Part shown: in pieces, positions 48,470 to 58,555 of the stretch
Numbering within the stretch: position 1 is the first letter of the stretch
Layout: every line of letters begins with the position of its first letter
DNA from: Burkholderiaceae bacterium
Lineage (GTDB): Bacteria; Pseudomonadota; Gammaproteobacteria; Burkholderiales; Burkholderiaceae_C
DNA: 64,000 bases
Direction: 5' to 3'
NCBI GenBank assembly: GCA_024235895.1
Contig: JACKLM010000006.1
Span: 186,001-250,000 of the forward strand
The notes under the pieces: model-generated
What the model was told of the DNA's origin: nothing
The model's database searches: none
Seen by the model: only the letters and a program-made list of their open reading frames with translations
Made by a program: the position numbers and the translations under genes

Positions 48470-48800
48470 GCCCGGGGACCGGCTTGTCGCGTGACTTCGC
48501 GGCCGGGCTGCGCGCGGCACGGCGCCGTTGCAGGCGGGCGATGGCACCGCCCGCTTCGACCGTGCGGCCGGCCAGCATATCGGCCACGCCGCGCCGCGCG
48601 TCCTCGATCAACAAGAGATGGACGCGCTCGCGCTCGAGCCGGTGGTAGTAGTCGAGGCGGTCGGCGTCGATCAGTGCGACGTAGCTCTCGCCGTTCTTGG
48701 TGATGATCTTCTCGGCGCCCGCCCTGGCCTCGTCGGCGAGCTCGGACAGCCTGGCGCGCGCCTGGGTGAAGGGGACGACGTCGCGGACCGAAATGCCCAT
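48462..48800 (-). CDS. Phd/YefM-type antitoxin
   Basis: A 112-residue protein with MGISVRDVVPFTQARARLSE, LADEARAGAEKIITKNGESYVALIDADRLD (in parts) and a basic C-terminus. The N-terminal DNA-binding domain is typical of Phd/YefM antitoxins. It is followed by a long C-terminal tail that neutralises the toxin. It overlaps the toxin gene. Confidence 0.82.
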   Translation of the reverse strand: MGISVRDVVPFTQARARLSELADEARAGAEKIITKNGESYVALIDADRLDYYHRLERERVHLLLIEDARRGVADMLAGRTVEAGGAIARLQRRRAARSPAAKSRDKPVPGRG

Positions 48801-48908
48801 CGCGGGCTCCTTGCCGAAGGTTGCAGAATCGTGTGCATTCTAGAACGCCCGCGGATCGATTCGGACTCGCGCACGAACGGGTCGTCGCAGGCATGTCCCC
48901 GACTGCGT

Positions 48909-50900
48909 CTACCGGACGACGACCATCCCGTGCAAGCGCGCGAGCAGCCCCGATCGCCTGCGCGTCGGCGCCGCCACGGCGTCGGCGACGACGTCCTCCG
49001 AACCGCAGACGACGACGGCCTCGCGCGCCCGCGTGACGCCGGTGTAGAGCAACTCCCGCGTCAGCACGCGCCCGGCCTGCGCCGGCAGCAGCAGCAGCAC
49101 GCGGTCGAACTCCGACCCCTGCGCCTTGTGCACCGTCATCGCGAACGCGGTCTGGTGCGGCGGCAGACGCAGCGGCGGCACGGCGCGCCAGCGGCCTTCC
49201 GCGCCAGCCTCGTCTTCCTCAGCCGATGCGGCCGGCGCCGCCGACTCGCCCGATGCCACCGGAAACCACGCCTGCAACACCCCGCGCGAATCCGGCAGCA
49301 CAAAGCCGATGTCGCCGTTGAAGAGCCGCAGCACCGGGTCGTTGTGCAGCACCATCACCGGCCGGCCCGGCCACCACGGCGCGCGGCCGTCGGCGGCGGG
49401 CAGGGTGCCGAGATGCCGGCGCGCGTGGCGCTCGAGCCGCTCGTTGATCGCCTGCTGCCCGCGCGCTCCGCCGCGCAGCGCGGTCAGCACGACGAAGCCG
49501 CCCCAGGCGCGCGCGACCGCGGCCGGGTCCTGCGGGTGGCGGAGCACCGCATCCAGGTAGGGCGCGATGCCTTCCGTCATCGTTTGCCAGACCCGAGGGC
49601 CGGGTGCGGACGACGGCGGCTCACCGGCATCGTCCAGCCATTGCAGATCGCCGCCCGCGGCGGCGTCGCGCAGCGTGGCCAGCGTCTCCGGCGCGCGGCC
49701 GGCGTTGATCGCAGCGGCCAGGCGCGCGATGCCGCTGCCGGGCTGGAAGCGATGTGTGCGCGCGAACCACACGGCGCAATCTTGCAGCGGGCTCGCGCGG
49801 GCCTCGGTGCGCGCAGTCCCGGGCGTGGCAAGTGACTCGGGCGTGACGACGCGCATCGCCGCCGGCGAGCGAACGCGCAGCGCCGCGGGCGTCACGCCAC
49901 AAACCGCGGCCAGTGCCTCGCGCGTCGCCGCGCTCAGCGTCGGGTCGGCGCTCAGCTCGGCGAACACCGCGCCCGACTCCACCGCCGCGAGCTGGTCCTT
50001 GTCGCCCAGCAACACGATTCGCGCATGCTCCGGCACCGCCTCCAGCAGGCGGCGCGCCAGCGCCAGGTCCAGCATCGAGGCCTCGTCGACGACCAGCGCG
50101 TCCAGTGCCAGCGGCTGGCCGGCATGGTGCGCGAAGCGATCCGGCCCGGGCCGCACGCCGAGCAGGCGATGCACGGTCGAGGCCTCGGCCGGCAGCCACG
50201 CGCGCAGCGCGGGCGGCAGCGCGGCGGCGCGCTCGCGCAGCGCCTGGCTCATGCGCGCGGCGGCCTTGCCGGTCGGCGCGGCCAGCGCGATGCGGCAATC
50301 CGGCTCGGCCGCCAGCAGGCAAGCCAGCAGCTTGACGACGGTGGTCGTCTTGCCGGTGCCCGGGCCGCCGCTGATGACGACCAGGCGCCGGCGCAGCGCC
50401 AGGGCGGCGGCGACCTGCTGCCAGTCCGGCTCGCCGTCGCGCGGGCCGTCGAAGAGCTCGTGCAGCAGCGCGGCGGTGGCGGGCGCGATCGGTGCCGGCG
50501 GCGCGGCGGCGGCGCGTGCCAGCCGCGCGGCGAGGCGGCGTTCGTGGTCGAAGTCGCGCGCCAGGTACAGGCGGTCGCCGTCGTCGAGCACGAGCGGCGT
50601 GGTCAGCGGTGTGCCGGCGTCGGCGCGCTCGATCGCGTCCGCGTCGCCGACCAGCGGGCTGGCGCGCAAGGCGCGACGCAGCGCGTCCAGCGCGGTGTCC
50701 TGGTCGCGAGGGTCGGTCGTGTCGGGCAGCAGCTCGGCCAGCGGCAGGCAGACATGGCCGTCGGCGTTCGCCAGCCCGAGCGCCAGCGTGGCGCGCTGCA
50801 ACGCGGCGGCCGCGGCATCGTCGGCGCCCAGCGCGCGCGCCCAGCGCGCGATGCGCACGGCCAGGCCTTCGGCCAGGGCCAGGCGGGCGGGCGCGATCAT
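48909..50900 (-). CDS. recD: RecBCD exonuclease V, alpha subunit (RecD)
   Basis: A 663-residue helicase of superfamily I. It carries Walker A GGPGTGKTTTV near 178-188, APTGKAAARMSQAL near 208, a DEAD-like DALVVDEASMLD near 268, LLGDKDQLAAVESGA near 293 and C-terminal TAFAMTVHKAQGSEFDRVLL near 595. Together with RecB and RecC it unwinds and degrades double-stranded ends for recombination repair and defence. Its ATG overlaps the recB stop as ATGA. The usual N-terminal region is present. It is the last gene of the three-gene operon. Confidence 0.93.
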   Translation of the reverse strand: MIAPARLALAEGLAVRIARWARALGADDAAAAALQRATLALGLANADGHVCLPLAELLPDTTDPRDQDTALDALRRALRASPLVGDADAIERADAGTPLTTPLVLDDGDRLYLARDFDHERRLAARLARAAAAPPAPIAPATAALLHELFDGPRDGEPDWQQVAAALALRRRLVVISGGPGTGKTTTVVKLLACLLAAEPDCRIALAAPTGKAAARMSQALRERAAALPPALRAWLPAEASTVHRLLGVRPGPDRFAHHAGQPLALDALVVDEASMLDLALARRLLEAVPEHARIVLLGDKDQLAAVESGAVFAELSADPTLSAATREALAAVCGVTPAALRVRSPAAMRVVTPESLATPGTARTEARASPLQDCAVWFARTHRFQPGSGIARLAAAINAGRAPETLATLRDAAAGGDLQWLDDAGEPPSSAPGPRVWQTMTEGIAPYLDAVLRHPQDPAAVARAWGGFVVLTALRGGARGQQAINERLERHARRHLGTLPAADGRAPWWPGRPVMVLHNDPVLRLFNGDIGFVLPDSRGVLQAWFPVASGESAAPAASAEEDEAGAEGRWRAVPPLRLPPHQTAFAMTVHKAQGSEFDRVLLLLPAQAGRVLTRELLYTGVTRAREAVVVCGSEDVVADAVAAPTRRRSGLLARLHGMVVVR

Positions 50901-53900
50901 GCGGCACCCCCGTCCAGCCGCGCCGAAAGGGTCTCGATCACCTCGCGCGGCGGGCGCGCCGACCAGATGCCGGTCGGGCGGCCGGCGTCGTCGGTCCAGC
51001 CCGGCCGCACGCCGCGCACGAACAGCACCCAGGCGCCGGCGACATGGCGGTCGTAGTCGTAGCCGGGCAGGCGGTGGCGCAGCCAGCGGTGCAGCGCCAG
51101 CAGGTACAGCAGCGCCTGCAGCTGGTAGCCGTGGTCGTGCACGGCCTGCGCGACGCGGCCGGCGGTGTAGTCGGCGCGGCGCGGGCCCAGGTGGTTGCTC
51201 TTCCAGTCGAGCAGCCCCCAGCGCCCGCGGTGCTCGAAGACCAGGTCGATGAAGCCGCGCAGATAACCTTGCAGCGGGCCGAAGCCGAGTGCCGGTGCCG
51301 GCCAGCCCAGGCTGCGCAGCGCCAAGTCCAGATCGTTCGCGGTCAGGCGCGCGACGGGCAGGGTGAATTCCAGCTCGGCCCTGCGGCGCGCGGCGGGGAT
51401 GTCGGACAGGACGATGGGCGCGCCATCGCACGTCGAGGGGTCTGCGTGCCCTTGAACCGTGCCGATCGGTGTCGAGGTCGGAGTTGGCGGCATCGGGATC
51501 GGAAGTGGCAGAGGCGTCGCCATCACATCGGCCAGCATGCGCTGCAGCATCGCGCCCTGGCGCGCCGCGTCGGCCGGGTCGGCTACCGGCTGCGGCCGCG
51601 CCTGCAGCGCGGCGGCGATGGCGTCGGGCCAGGTCGCGGGGTCGGCGAAGTCGGCGTGCTCGAAGACCGCATGCAGGCATTCGCCGGCCAGCGGGCCGCG
51701 CGGGAAGCGCAAGATGTCGTCGGCCGCCGGGGTCAGGTCCCCGAGCACGGCGCACCCCGCTTCGGCTGCCGGATCGCGTGCGAAGTCGGCGCCGGGATCG
51801 ATCGCCCCATCGGGTGCCAGACCCGGCGCGATCGTCCGGTCGCGGTCGGCCACCGCGTGGTCGGGCGCCGGGTCGACCGCCGCGCCAGCGAGGCCCGACG
51901 CGGACTCGGCGGCGATGGCGCGCCCGGCCACCAGCGCGCTGTAGCTCGCGATCCACCACGGCGCCGCAACCCTTGCCGGTGGCGGCAGTGCGGCCAGCGT
52001 CGCGGCGTCGGGCAGTTCGCGTGGCAGCGGCGCCGCTGCGGCGGTCGGCAGGTCGGCCAGCCGCACCTGCGGCGAATGCGACGTGGCGAAGTCGATCCAG
52101 GCCGCGTCGACTGCCCCAGGGTCGAGCCCAGTGCTCGGCCAGCCGGCGGCGGCGTTCTCGCTGCCGGCCACCAGCCAGGCCAGCGCGCTGCGGCCGGACT
52201 GCTTCAGCGACCTGCCCGACCGGTAGCCGCCGACGACGACGCTGCAGCGGTGCACCGCGCGCGTCAGCGCGACATAGGCCAGACGAAGCTGCTCGGCCGC
52301 CTCCTCCTGCTCGACGCGCGCCTTCACCGCGGCGGCGCTGTCGTCGGCGAGCAGCGGTGCCTCGAAGTTGAGCACCTGCCGGCCGTCGTCGTCGTGGTAG
52401 GCCAGCGCGTCGTCGCGGCCGGCGGGCGCGCCGGGCCGGCCGTCCCACAGAAAGGGGCAGTAGACGAAGGGGTATTCCAGCCCCTTGCTCTTGTGGATCG
52501 TGACGATGCGGACCAGGTCGCGGTCCGACTCCAGCCGCAGCTGCATCGCCTCGTCGCCATGCGGCTCGCGCCGGCGCGACTGCAGCCAGCGGTGCAGCGC
52601 CTCGGGCCCGGGGTGATCGGCGGCGGCCTGCTGCAGCAGGTCCGCGAGGTGCAGCAGGTTGGTCATGCGGCGCTCGCCGTCGGGCCGCGCCAGCAGCCGC
52701 GCGGCCGCGCCGGCGCGATCCATCCAGCGGCGCAGCATCACCGCGACGCCGCGCGTGCGCCAGGTCTGGCGGTCCTCGGCGAAGGCCGCCAGCACCGCGA
52801 GCCAGCCCGATTCGTCGGCGGCGAGCGCGTCCAGCGCCGCAGCGGCTACGCCCATCAGCTCGGTGGCCAGCGCGGCGCGCAGCAGCGGCTCGCGCGTGGG
52901 TTCCAGCACCGCGGCGAGGATGCGGTCCAGCTCCTCGGCCTCGGCGCTGTGGAAGACGCTGGCCTGCGACAACTCGACCGCGCCGACACCGACCGCGGCC
53001 AGCGCGCGGCGCATCAGGCTGCCCTGCGTGTGGCTGCGAACCAGCACGGCGAAGTCGCCAGCGGCGGCGGGGCGGCCGCCCAGCGTCAGCTCGCCGCGGC
53101 GAGCGGCGGCGAGCAGCCGTGCAATCTCGCCGGCGGTGGCGCTGGCGGCGGCGTGGCGCGCTGCGGGCTTGGCCAGGGGTTGGCCGTCCGCATCCGCGGG
53201 CAACCGCCACAGTTGCAGCGCGGCGGCGGACTCACCCTGCATTGCCACGCCGGCGTCGTGCAGCGCCGGCAGCGGCTTGCCGCCGCGGCGCACGCGGTGG
53301 TAGTCCAGCCCCGGTTGCAGGAAGGCGCGCGGGTGGCGGCCGAAGAGCGCATTCAGGCCGTGCAGCAGCTCGGCGCTGCTGCGCTGGTTCTCGGCCAGCG
53401 TGTGCTCGGCGCGCGCGTGGCGGCGCGCCGCCAGGTAGGTGTGCAGGTCGGCGCCGCGGAAGCTGTAGATCGCCTGCTTGGGGTCGCCCATCAGCAGCAG
53501 CGGGGCGTCGCTGCCGCCGTAGATGCGCTGGAAGATCGCGAACTGCAGCGGGTCGGTATCCTGGAATTCATCGATCAGCGCCGCCGGGTAGCGCGTGCGC
53601 AGCGCAGCGGCCAGCGCGTCGCCGCCGCGGCCGTGCAGCCGGTCGTGCAACTGCTGCAGCAGGTCGTCGAAGGCCAGCACCCGGCGCGCCTGCTTGGCCT
53701 GGCGCAGCGCGGCGGGGGCCTCGGCCAGCAGGGCGCGCAACAGCCGCATGCGGGCCAGGGCGAGCGCATGTTCGCGTTCGTTGCGCAGTCTCAGCAGCTC
53801 GTCGGCGACGTCGAAGAACGGGTGCGGGGCCGGGGCCTGCTGGCCCTTCTTCGGCACCAGCCTGGATGCACCCAGCAGCGCGAGTCGCTTGTCGTCGGCG

Positions 53901-54760
53901 TCGGCCATCGGGTCGTCCAAGGCGAACAAAGCGTCCCAGCCGTCGATCGCTGCGATCAGGCTCGGCTCGCGGTAGACGTTGCCGTTCAGCCGCGGCCTGG
54001 CTTCCCAGAGGATCTCGACGATGTCGTCGCGCCCGGCCTGCCAGATCGCCTGCGCCTGCGCGAAGGCATGGTCCAGCGCCGCGCCATCGTCCAGCGGCGA
54101 GTCGATGTCCGCCGGCCAGCGCAACTCGGCCATCGGCTGCGCCAGCCGGCGGCGCAGCAGGTCGACCCAGGCCTGGGGCGAGTCGCCGCGCTGCATCAGC
54201 CAGGCCAGCAGCGCCGGCGGCGGCGCGCCGGCGGCGGCCGGGTCGGCGACGCGGCGGCGCCAGAAGTCCTGCACCGCCTGCAGCCGCAGCTCGCCGTCGT
54301 CGGCCAGCAGCTCCTGCGCCAGCGGCACGCCGGCGCCGAAAGCGTTGTCGGCCAGCACGCGCTGGCACAGGCCGTGGATGGTGTGGATTGCGGCCTCATC
54401 GAAGGACTGCAGCGCCTGGTCCAGCCCCGCCGCCATCGTGGCGTCGTCCAGCCCGCGTGCGCGCATCGTGCGCAGCAGGGCGGGGACGAAGGGATCGCCG
54501 TCCGCATCGGCCGTGCCGCGGCCGCTCAGTGCCTCCAGCGTCTCGCGCAGCCGGCCGCGGATGCGCTCGCGCAGCTCCGCGGTAGCGGCGTTGGTGAAAG
54601 TCACGACCAGGATCTGCGGCAGCGCCAGTCCGCGCTCCAGCAGCAGCCGCAGCACCAGCGCGCACAGGTTCCAGGTCTTGCCGGTACCGGCCGAGGCCTC
54701 GACCAGCTGCGTGCCGGCGAGCTCGCAGCCGAAGACATCGAGTTCCTGCGGCGCCGGCAC
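50897..54760 (-). CDS. recB: RecBCD exonuclease V, beta subunit (RecB)
   Basis: A 1287-residue UvrD-like helicase and nuclease. It starts at a GTG two bases after the recC stop, with VPAPQELDVFGCELAGTQLV then EASAGTGKTW (Walker A) at 21-30. Other motifs are ILVVTFTNAATAELRERI near 55, ALIDEFQDTDPLQF near 395 (motif II), GDPKQAIYSFRGAD near 430 (motif III), and VRIVTIHKSKGLEYP near 760. A C-terminal nuclease domain with GFIDLVFEHRGRWGLLDWKSNHLG, in which D and D-x-K are the metal ligands, lies near 1180-1205. All helicase and nuclease residues look intact, so an active RecBCD is expected. Confidence 0.95.
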   Translation of the reverse strand: MPAPQELDVFGCELAGTQLVEASAGTGKTWNLCALVLRLLLERGLALPQILVVTFTNAATAELRERIRGRLRETLEALSGRGTADADGDPFVPALLRTMRARGLDDATMAAGLDQALQSFDEAAIHTIHGLCQRVLADNAFGAGVPLAQELLADDGELRLQAVQDFWRRRVADPAAAGAPPPALLAWLMQRGDSPQAWVDLLRRRLAQPMAELRWPADIDSPLDDGAALDHAFAQAQAIWQAGRDDIVEILWEARPRLNGNVYREPSLIAAIDGWDALFALDDPMADADDKRLALLGASRLVPKKGQQAPAPHPFFDVADELLRLRNEREHALALARMRLLRALLAEAPAALRQAKQARRVLAFDDLLQQLHDRLHGRGGDALAAALRTRYPAALIDEFQDTDPLQFAIFQRIYGGSDAPLLLMGDPKQAIYSFRGADLHTYLAARRHARAEHTLAENQRSSAELLHGLNALFGRHPRAFLQPGLDYHRVRRGGKPLPALHDAGVAMQGESAAALQLWRLPADADGQPLAKPAARHAAASATAGEIARLLAAARRGELTLGGRPAAAGDFAVLVRSHTQGSLMRRALAAVGVGAVELSQASVFHSAEAEELDRILAAVLEPTREPLLRAALATELMGVAAAALDALAADESGWLAVLAAFAEDRQTWRTRGVAVMLRRWMDRAGAAARLLARPDGERRMTNLLHLADLLQQAAADHPGPEALHRWLQSRRREPHGDEAMQLRLESDRDLVRIVTIHKSKGLEYPFVYCPFLWDGRPGAPAGRDDALAYHDDDGRQVLNFEAPLLADDSAAAVKARVEQEEAAEQLRLAYVALTRAVHRCSVVVGGYRSGRSLKQSGRSALAWLVAGSENAAAGWPSTGLDPGAVDAAWIDFATSHSPQVRLADLPTAAAAPLPRELPDAATLAALPPPARVAAPWWIASYSALVAGRAIAAESASGLAGAAVDPAPDHAVADRDRTIAPGLAPDGAIDPGADFARDPAAEAGCAVLGDLTPAADDILRFPRGPLAGECLHAVFEHADFADPATWPDAIAAALQARPQPVADPADAARQGAMLQRMLADVMATPLPLPIPMPPTPTSTPIGTVQGHADPSTCDGAPIVLSDIPAARRRAELEFTLPVARLTANDLDLALRSLGWPAPALGFGPLQGYLRGFIDLVFEHRGRWGLLDWKSNHLGPRRADYTAGRVAQAVHDHGYQLQALLYLLALHRWLRHRLPGYDYDRHVAGAWVLFVRGVRPGWTDDAGRPTGIWSARPPREVIETLSARLDGGAA

Positions 54761-54761
54761 G

Positions 54762-57700
54762 TCAGCCCTCCGCCTCGATATGCTCGCGCAGCGGACGGTA
54801 GACGACTTGCGCGAGCGCAGCGAAGTCGTCGCCCAGCACGTCGCCGCGGCCGCGCCAGACGAGGCGGATCGCGGCGTCGGCGCCCTCGGCGTGCGCGTGG
54901 TGGCGCGTCGGCTCGAAGGCCTTGCGCGCGGCCTGGAAGCTGCCATCGGCATCGACGAAGGCCCAGGACGCCTTCGGGAAGAACGGCAGCGGCTCGATCA
55001 GCCCGCGGCGGTAGATCCGCAGCAGCGACGCGAGAAGCTCGCGCGCGGCCTCGGAGCCGGCCGGCGCGCGCAGCAGCAGCGTGGCGTCGAGCGCCAGCCA
55101 GCGCGTGGGGCCGGGGCCGCAGCGGGCGCCGGGCGATGCGGATGCATCGGGCTCGCTCGTCGCATCCGTCGCATCGACGGCCCGCCGCGCATCCGCCGCG
55201 ATGAGCGGCGGGCAGGCGTGCAGCCACAGGTGGTGCAGCCAGGCCTCGAGCCGGTCGCGCGGCTGCAGCGTGGTCGCGCGCCAGCGCACCAGGCCCCCCG
55301 GCCGCAGGTCGGCGTGGCTGGCGCCGAGCTGCCAGGCCTCGCCGTCGAGGTCGAAGTCCAGCGCGCCCGTATGCGGCGGCAGTGTGGGCCCCGCGCTGAC
55401 GGCGCGAACGCGCTCGGCGAAGGGAATCAGCTCGGCCAGCAGCCGCCGCAGCGGCTGGCGTGCGACGGCGCCGGCGGGCCACTCGGTGCCGGCCTCGGCC
55501 AGGCGCAGCAGCCGTGCCTCGTCGGCGCCGGCGAGCGCGGCGGGAAGCAGGCGGTCGGCCAGCGCCCAGCCCGGCTCGCGCTCGGGGACGAAAGGCTCGT
55601 CGTCGCGCAGCTCGTCGGCGTCGCGCGGCAGTGCGAGCGCGAGCCGCCGGCGCAGCAGGAAGCGCGCGGGCTGGCGGAAGAACTCGACCAGCTGCGCCAG
55701 CGTGACCGAGCGCCACTCGGGCCCGGGCGGCGGCAGCGAGGCGGTGAAGAAGGGCATCGGCGGGGCCCAGGACACCTCGGTCAAGGCCTCGCCAGAGCCG
55801 GCCAAGAAGCCCTCGTCGGCCTCGTCGGCGGGGCCGTCTTCGGCATCGGCCTCGGCTGCCTCGTCGTCGGGCCAGCCGTCGTCGACCGGATCCTGCGCCT
55901 GGGCGGCCAGTGCCTGCTGCAGCGCCTCGCACAGCTCGGCGCGGTGGCTGCGCACGCGCGGGTCGGCGTCGCTGCGGAAGGCTTGCAGGGCAAAGGGCTG
56001 CAACGGGTGCTCGACGACCAGCCTGGCGCGCGCGGCGGCGATCGAGGCGGGGTCGTCGGGGTCGGCGGCAATCGCCGGCACCAGCACGTCGAGCCATTCG
56101 TCGACCAGCACCGACGGCGGCAGCGCGGTGTGGTCGCGCACGCTGCGGCCGGTGTGGCTGAGGTGCACCGCGCGCCGCGCGGCGAGCAGCAGATCGAGGA
56201 ACAGGTTGCGGTCGTCCTGCCGGCGCTGGCGGTCGCCGCGCTGCATCCGTGCGGCCATGAGGTCGAATTCGCCGGCGCGCTCGCTGCCGGGGAAGGCGTC
56301 GCCGTTCAGCCCGATGATGCAGACGACCTCGTACGGCAGGCCGCGCAGCGGGCTCATCGCCGAGAAGCTGATATGCCCGCTCGGCACGCCGCCGCGTGCG
56401 GGGTCGTCGAGCGCCTGCTCCAGCGCGTGGCGCAGCACGGCCAGCGGCAGCGGGGTGTCGAGTTCGGCGCGCGCGAGCGTGTCGGCGAGCGTTCGCAGTC
56501 CGTCGTGCAACTCGGCCAGGTCGTCGAGCTCGTCGGCGGCGGGGGCGGTGAATCGCGCCAGCAACTCGTGCAGCAGCGCGACCCAGCGCGCCGGCGCCAG
56601 CGGCTGCTGGACGTCGGTGCGCAGCGCGCCCAGCGCCTCGGCGAAGCGGTGCAGCGCACCGAGCACACGCGCGTCGGACCCTTCCAGGTCGCCAGCGGGC
56701 AGCAGCCCGGCGATGGGGTCGGAAGGGGTATCGCGCGGCGGCGGCATCGCGTGGCCGAGGAACAGGCGATCGAGCGCGTCGGCCAGCGTGTGGCGCGCGT
56801 CGGCCGGCAGCCCGGCGGCGGCGCGATGCTGCGCATCCAGCCCCCAGCGCAGGCCGCTGGCCAGCAGCGCGGCGTGCACGTCGGCCAGCGCGGCGTCGTC
56901 GAGGCCGAAGCGGCGCGCGACGATCGGCTGCTGTAATAGGGCGAAGAGCTCGCTCGCGCCGCAGCGCGAGGCCGCCAGGTCGAGCAAGGCCAGCAGCGCG
57001 CGCGCCGGCGCGTTGACGCGGCTGCGCGCGCGCCCGGTGATCGTGTACGGCAGGTGGCGGCCCGGCGGGGCGGTGCCGAAGACGGCGTCGATCAGCGGCG
57101 CCGCGGCCTCGAGGTCGGGGGTCACGACCAGCACGTCGCCCGGCTGCAGCGTGGGGTCGGCGGCGAACATCGCCAGCAGCCGGTCGTGCAGCACCTCGAG
57201 CTCGCGCGTCAGCGAGTGGCCCACGTGCAGCTCGACGCTGCGGTCGTCCGCGGCGAGATCGACGCTCCCGCGCGCGAGATCCTCCATCGCGAGCACCGCG
57301 TTCTGCCAGCGTGCCAGCAGCGAGGCACCGGGGGCGGGCTCGAAGCGGTGGTCGTCGATCGCCGCATCGCCGCTGCGATCCAGCAGCGTATCGACCAGCG
57401 CCTGCGTCTGCCGGCCCCAGGCCGTGAGCAGCCGGTTGCCGACCTCGTGGCCCTCGGCGCGGCCGCGCGCGGCGAGCCACGCCAGTCGCCTGCGGTCGAC
57501 CGCCTCGTACCAGTATTCCTGGCAGGGGTTCAGCAGGTACACATGCAGCTCGGTCCAGCGGCCGAGTTGCGCCAGCAGCTCGGCGTGCAGCGGTGGCAGC
57601 GTCGGCAGGGCGAACAGATGCGCGCACCGGGGCAGGCCGGTACCGCGCGCGAGCGCCTCGCCGCCGGACTCGAGCGCGGCGACGAAGCGCGCCGCCGGGT

Positions 57701-58259
57701 GCGTGGCCGCCAGCCCCAGGTCGGCTGCCAGCCGCTGCCACAGCGCCGCTTGCCAGGCCTCGTCGGCGGCGCCCGCGGCACCCATGCCAGCCGGGTCGAT
57801 GACACGCTCGCCTTGCTGCCAGCGGCCGAGCCAGCCCGGGCGGTAGGTGGCGTACTGGTCGAGCAGGGTGGCGATGCGCTGCGACAACTCCAGCCGCATC
57901 AGCTCGTCGGCGCCGTCCAGGTAGCGCTGCAGCCGCGGCTGGCCGGCGACGAAGCCGGCGTCGCCGAGCGCCGCGTAGATGCGCCAGGCCAGCACCGCGG
58001 GCGCGAGCGGCGAGGTCTCGTGGATCCGAGGCAGCACGCGCCGCATCTGGCGCCACAGCCACTGCGCGAGGAAGCCGAACTCGACCCCGGCGCAGACCCC
58101 GTGCGCGCGCGCGATCGCCAGCGTCAGCCGGCGCTGCACCGCGGCGCTGGGGACGACGACGGTGTCGGGCTCGAACGGGTCGTCGCCGTGCGCCGCCAGC
58201 CTCTCCAGCAGCAGCGCTTCGAGGCGCTCGAAGCGGTTCGACAGGTGAAGGTGGAGCAT
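54762..58259 (-). CDS. recC: RecBCD exonuclease V, gamma subunit (RecC)
   Basis: A 1165-residue RecC protein. It starts MLHLHLSNRFERLEALLLER, then DDPFEPDTVVVPSAAVQRRL and GVEFGFLAQWLWRQM. Family-typical segments are HLFALPTLPPLHAELLAQLG, PCQEYWYEAVDRRRLAWL, RELEVLHDRLLAMFAADPTL, DVLVVTPDLEAAAPLIDAVF, LPYTITGRARSRVNAPARAL and RGLPYEVVCIIGLNGDAFPG. RecC is an inactive helicase homologue that recognises Chi and splits the strands. It is the first gene of the operon recC-recB-recD. It is near the YefM/YoeB pair, 41 bp downstream of the toxin gene. Confidence 0.95.
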   Translation of the reverse strand: MLHLHLSNRFERLEALLLERLAAHGDDPFEPDTVVVPSAAVQRRLTLAIARAHGVCAGVEFGFLAQWLWRQMRRVLPRIHETSPLAPAVLAWRIYAALGDAGFVAGQPRLQRYLDGADELMRLELSQRIATLLDQYATYRPGWLGRWQQGERVIDPAGMGAAGAADEAWQAALWQRLAADLGLAATHPAARFVAALESGGEALARGTGLPRCAHLFALPTLPPLHAELLAQLGRWTELHVYLLNPCQEYWYEAVDRRRLAWLAARGRAEGHEVGNRLLTAWGRQTQALVDTLLDRSGDAAIDDHRFEPAPGASLLARWQNAVLAMEDLARGSVDLAADDRSVELHVGHSLTRELEVLHDRLLAMFAADPTLQPGDVLVVTPDLEAAAPLIDAVFGTAPPGRHLPYTITGRARSRVNAPARALLALLDLAASRCGASELFALLQQPIVARRFGLDDAALADVHAALLASGLRWGLDAQHRAAAGLPADARHTLADALDRLFLGHAMPPPRDTPSDPIAGLLPAGDLEGSDARVLGALHRFAEALGALRTDVQQPLAPARWVALLHELLARFTAPAADELDDLAELHDGLRTLADTLARAELDTPLPLAVLRHALEQALDDPARGGVPSGHISFSAMSPLRGLPYEVVCIIGLNGDAFPGSERAGEFDLMAARMQRGDRQRRQDDRNLFLDLLLAARRAVHLSHTGRSVRDHTALPPSVLVDEWLDVLVPAIAADPDDPASIAAARARLVVEHPLQPFALQAFRSDADPRVRSHRAELCEALQQALAAQAQDPVDDGWPDDEAAEADAEDGPADEADEGFLAGSGEALTEVSWAPPMPFFTASLPPPGPEWRSVTLAQLVEFFRQPARFLLRRRLALALPRDADELRDDEPFVPEREPGWALADRLLPAALAGADEARLLRLAEAGTEWPAGAVARQPLRRLLAELIPFAERVRAVSAGPTLPPHTGALDFDLDGEAWQLGASHADLRPGGLVRWRATTLQPRDRLEAWLHHLWLHACPPLIAADARRAVDATDATSEPDASASPGARCGPGPTRWLALDATLLLRAPAGSEAARELLASLLRIYRRGLIEPLPFFPKASWAFVDADGSFQAARKAFEPTRHHAHAEGADAAIRLVWRGRGDVLGDDFAALAQVVYRPLREHIEAEG

Positions 58260-58300
58260 CGGCGGCCGGGCGCTGCGGCTTCGAGCGAGTCGGATCGGCG

Positions 58301-58555
58301 CTAGTAGTGATAGCGCAGCTGTGCGATCAGCAGGGAATCACCTTCCACCCGGTAGACCATCCGATGTTCATCGGTGATCCGGCGCGACCAGAAACCCGCG
58401 AGTGCATGCTTCAGCGGCTCCGGTTTGCCGACGCCCGAGAACGGATCGCGCCTGACCTCCTGGATGAGCTTGTGGATCCGCTCGACCATCTTGCGGTCCT
58501 GCTTCTGCCAGTAGAGATAGTCCTCCCACGCCTCGTCGGCGAAGACGAGCTTCAC
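58301..58555 (-). CDS. yoeB: YoeB-family toxin (Txe/YoeB)
   Basis: An 84-residue protein, VKLVFADEAWEDYLYWQKQD, RKMVERIHKLIQEVRRDPFS and GVGKPEPLKHALAGFWSRRI, ending HRMVYRVEGDSLLIAQLRYHY. The W-E-D-Y-x-Y-W start, the K-P-E-P-L-K-H central motif and the Arg-x-Tyr-His-Tyr end are diagnostic for YoeB, a ribosome-dependent mRNA interferase. Its GTG start overlaps the antitoxin stop (GTGA). Confidence 0.95.
   Translation of the reverse strand: MKLVFADEAWEDYLYWQKQDRKMVERIHKLIQEVRRDPFSGVGKPEPLKHALAGFWSRRITDEHRMVYRVEGDSLLIAQLRYHY

Noticed and set aside
48909..53210. Very long open frames on the opposite strand or in other frames across recBCD, the VWA genes and the box genes
   Set aside because: They are Arg/Ala/Pro-rich, carry no family motifs and overlap genes with clear domains; high G+C removes stop codons from shadow frames.
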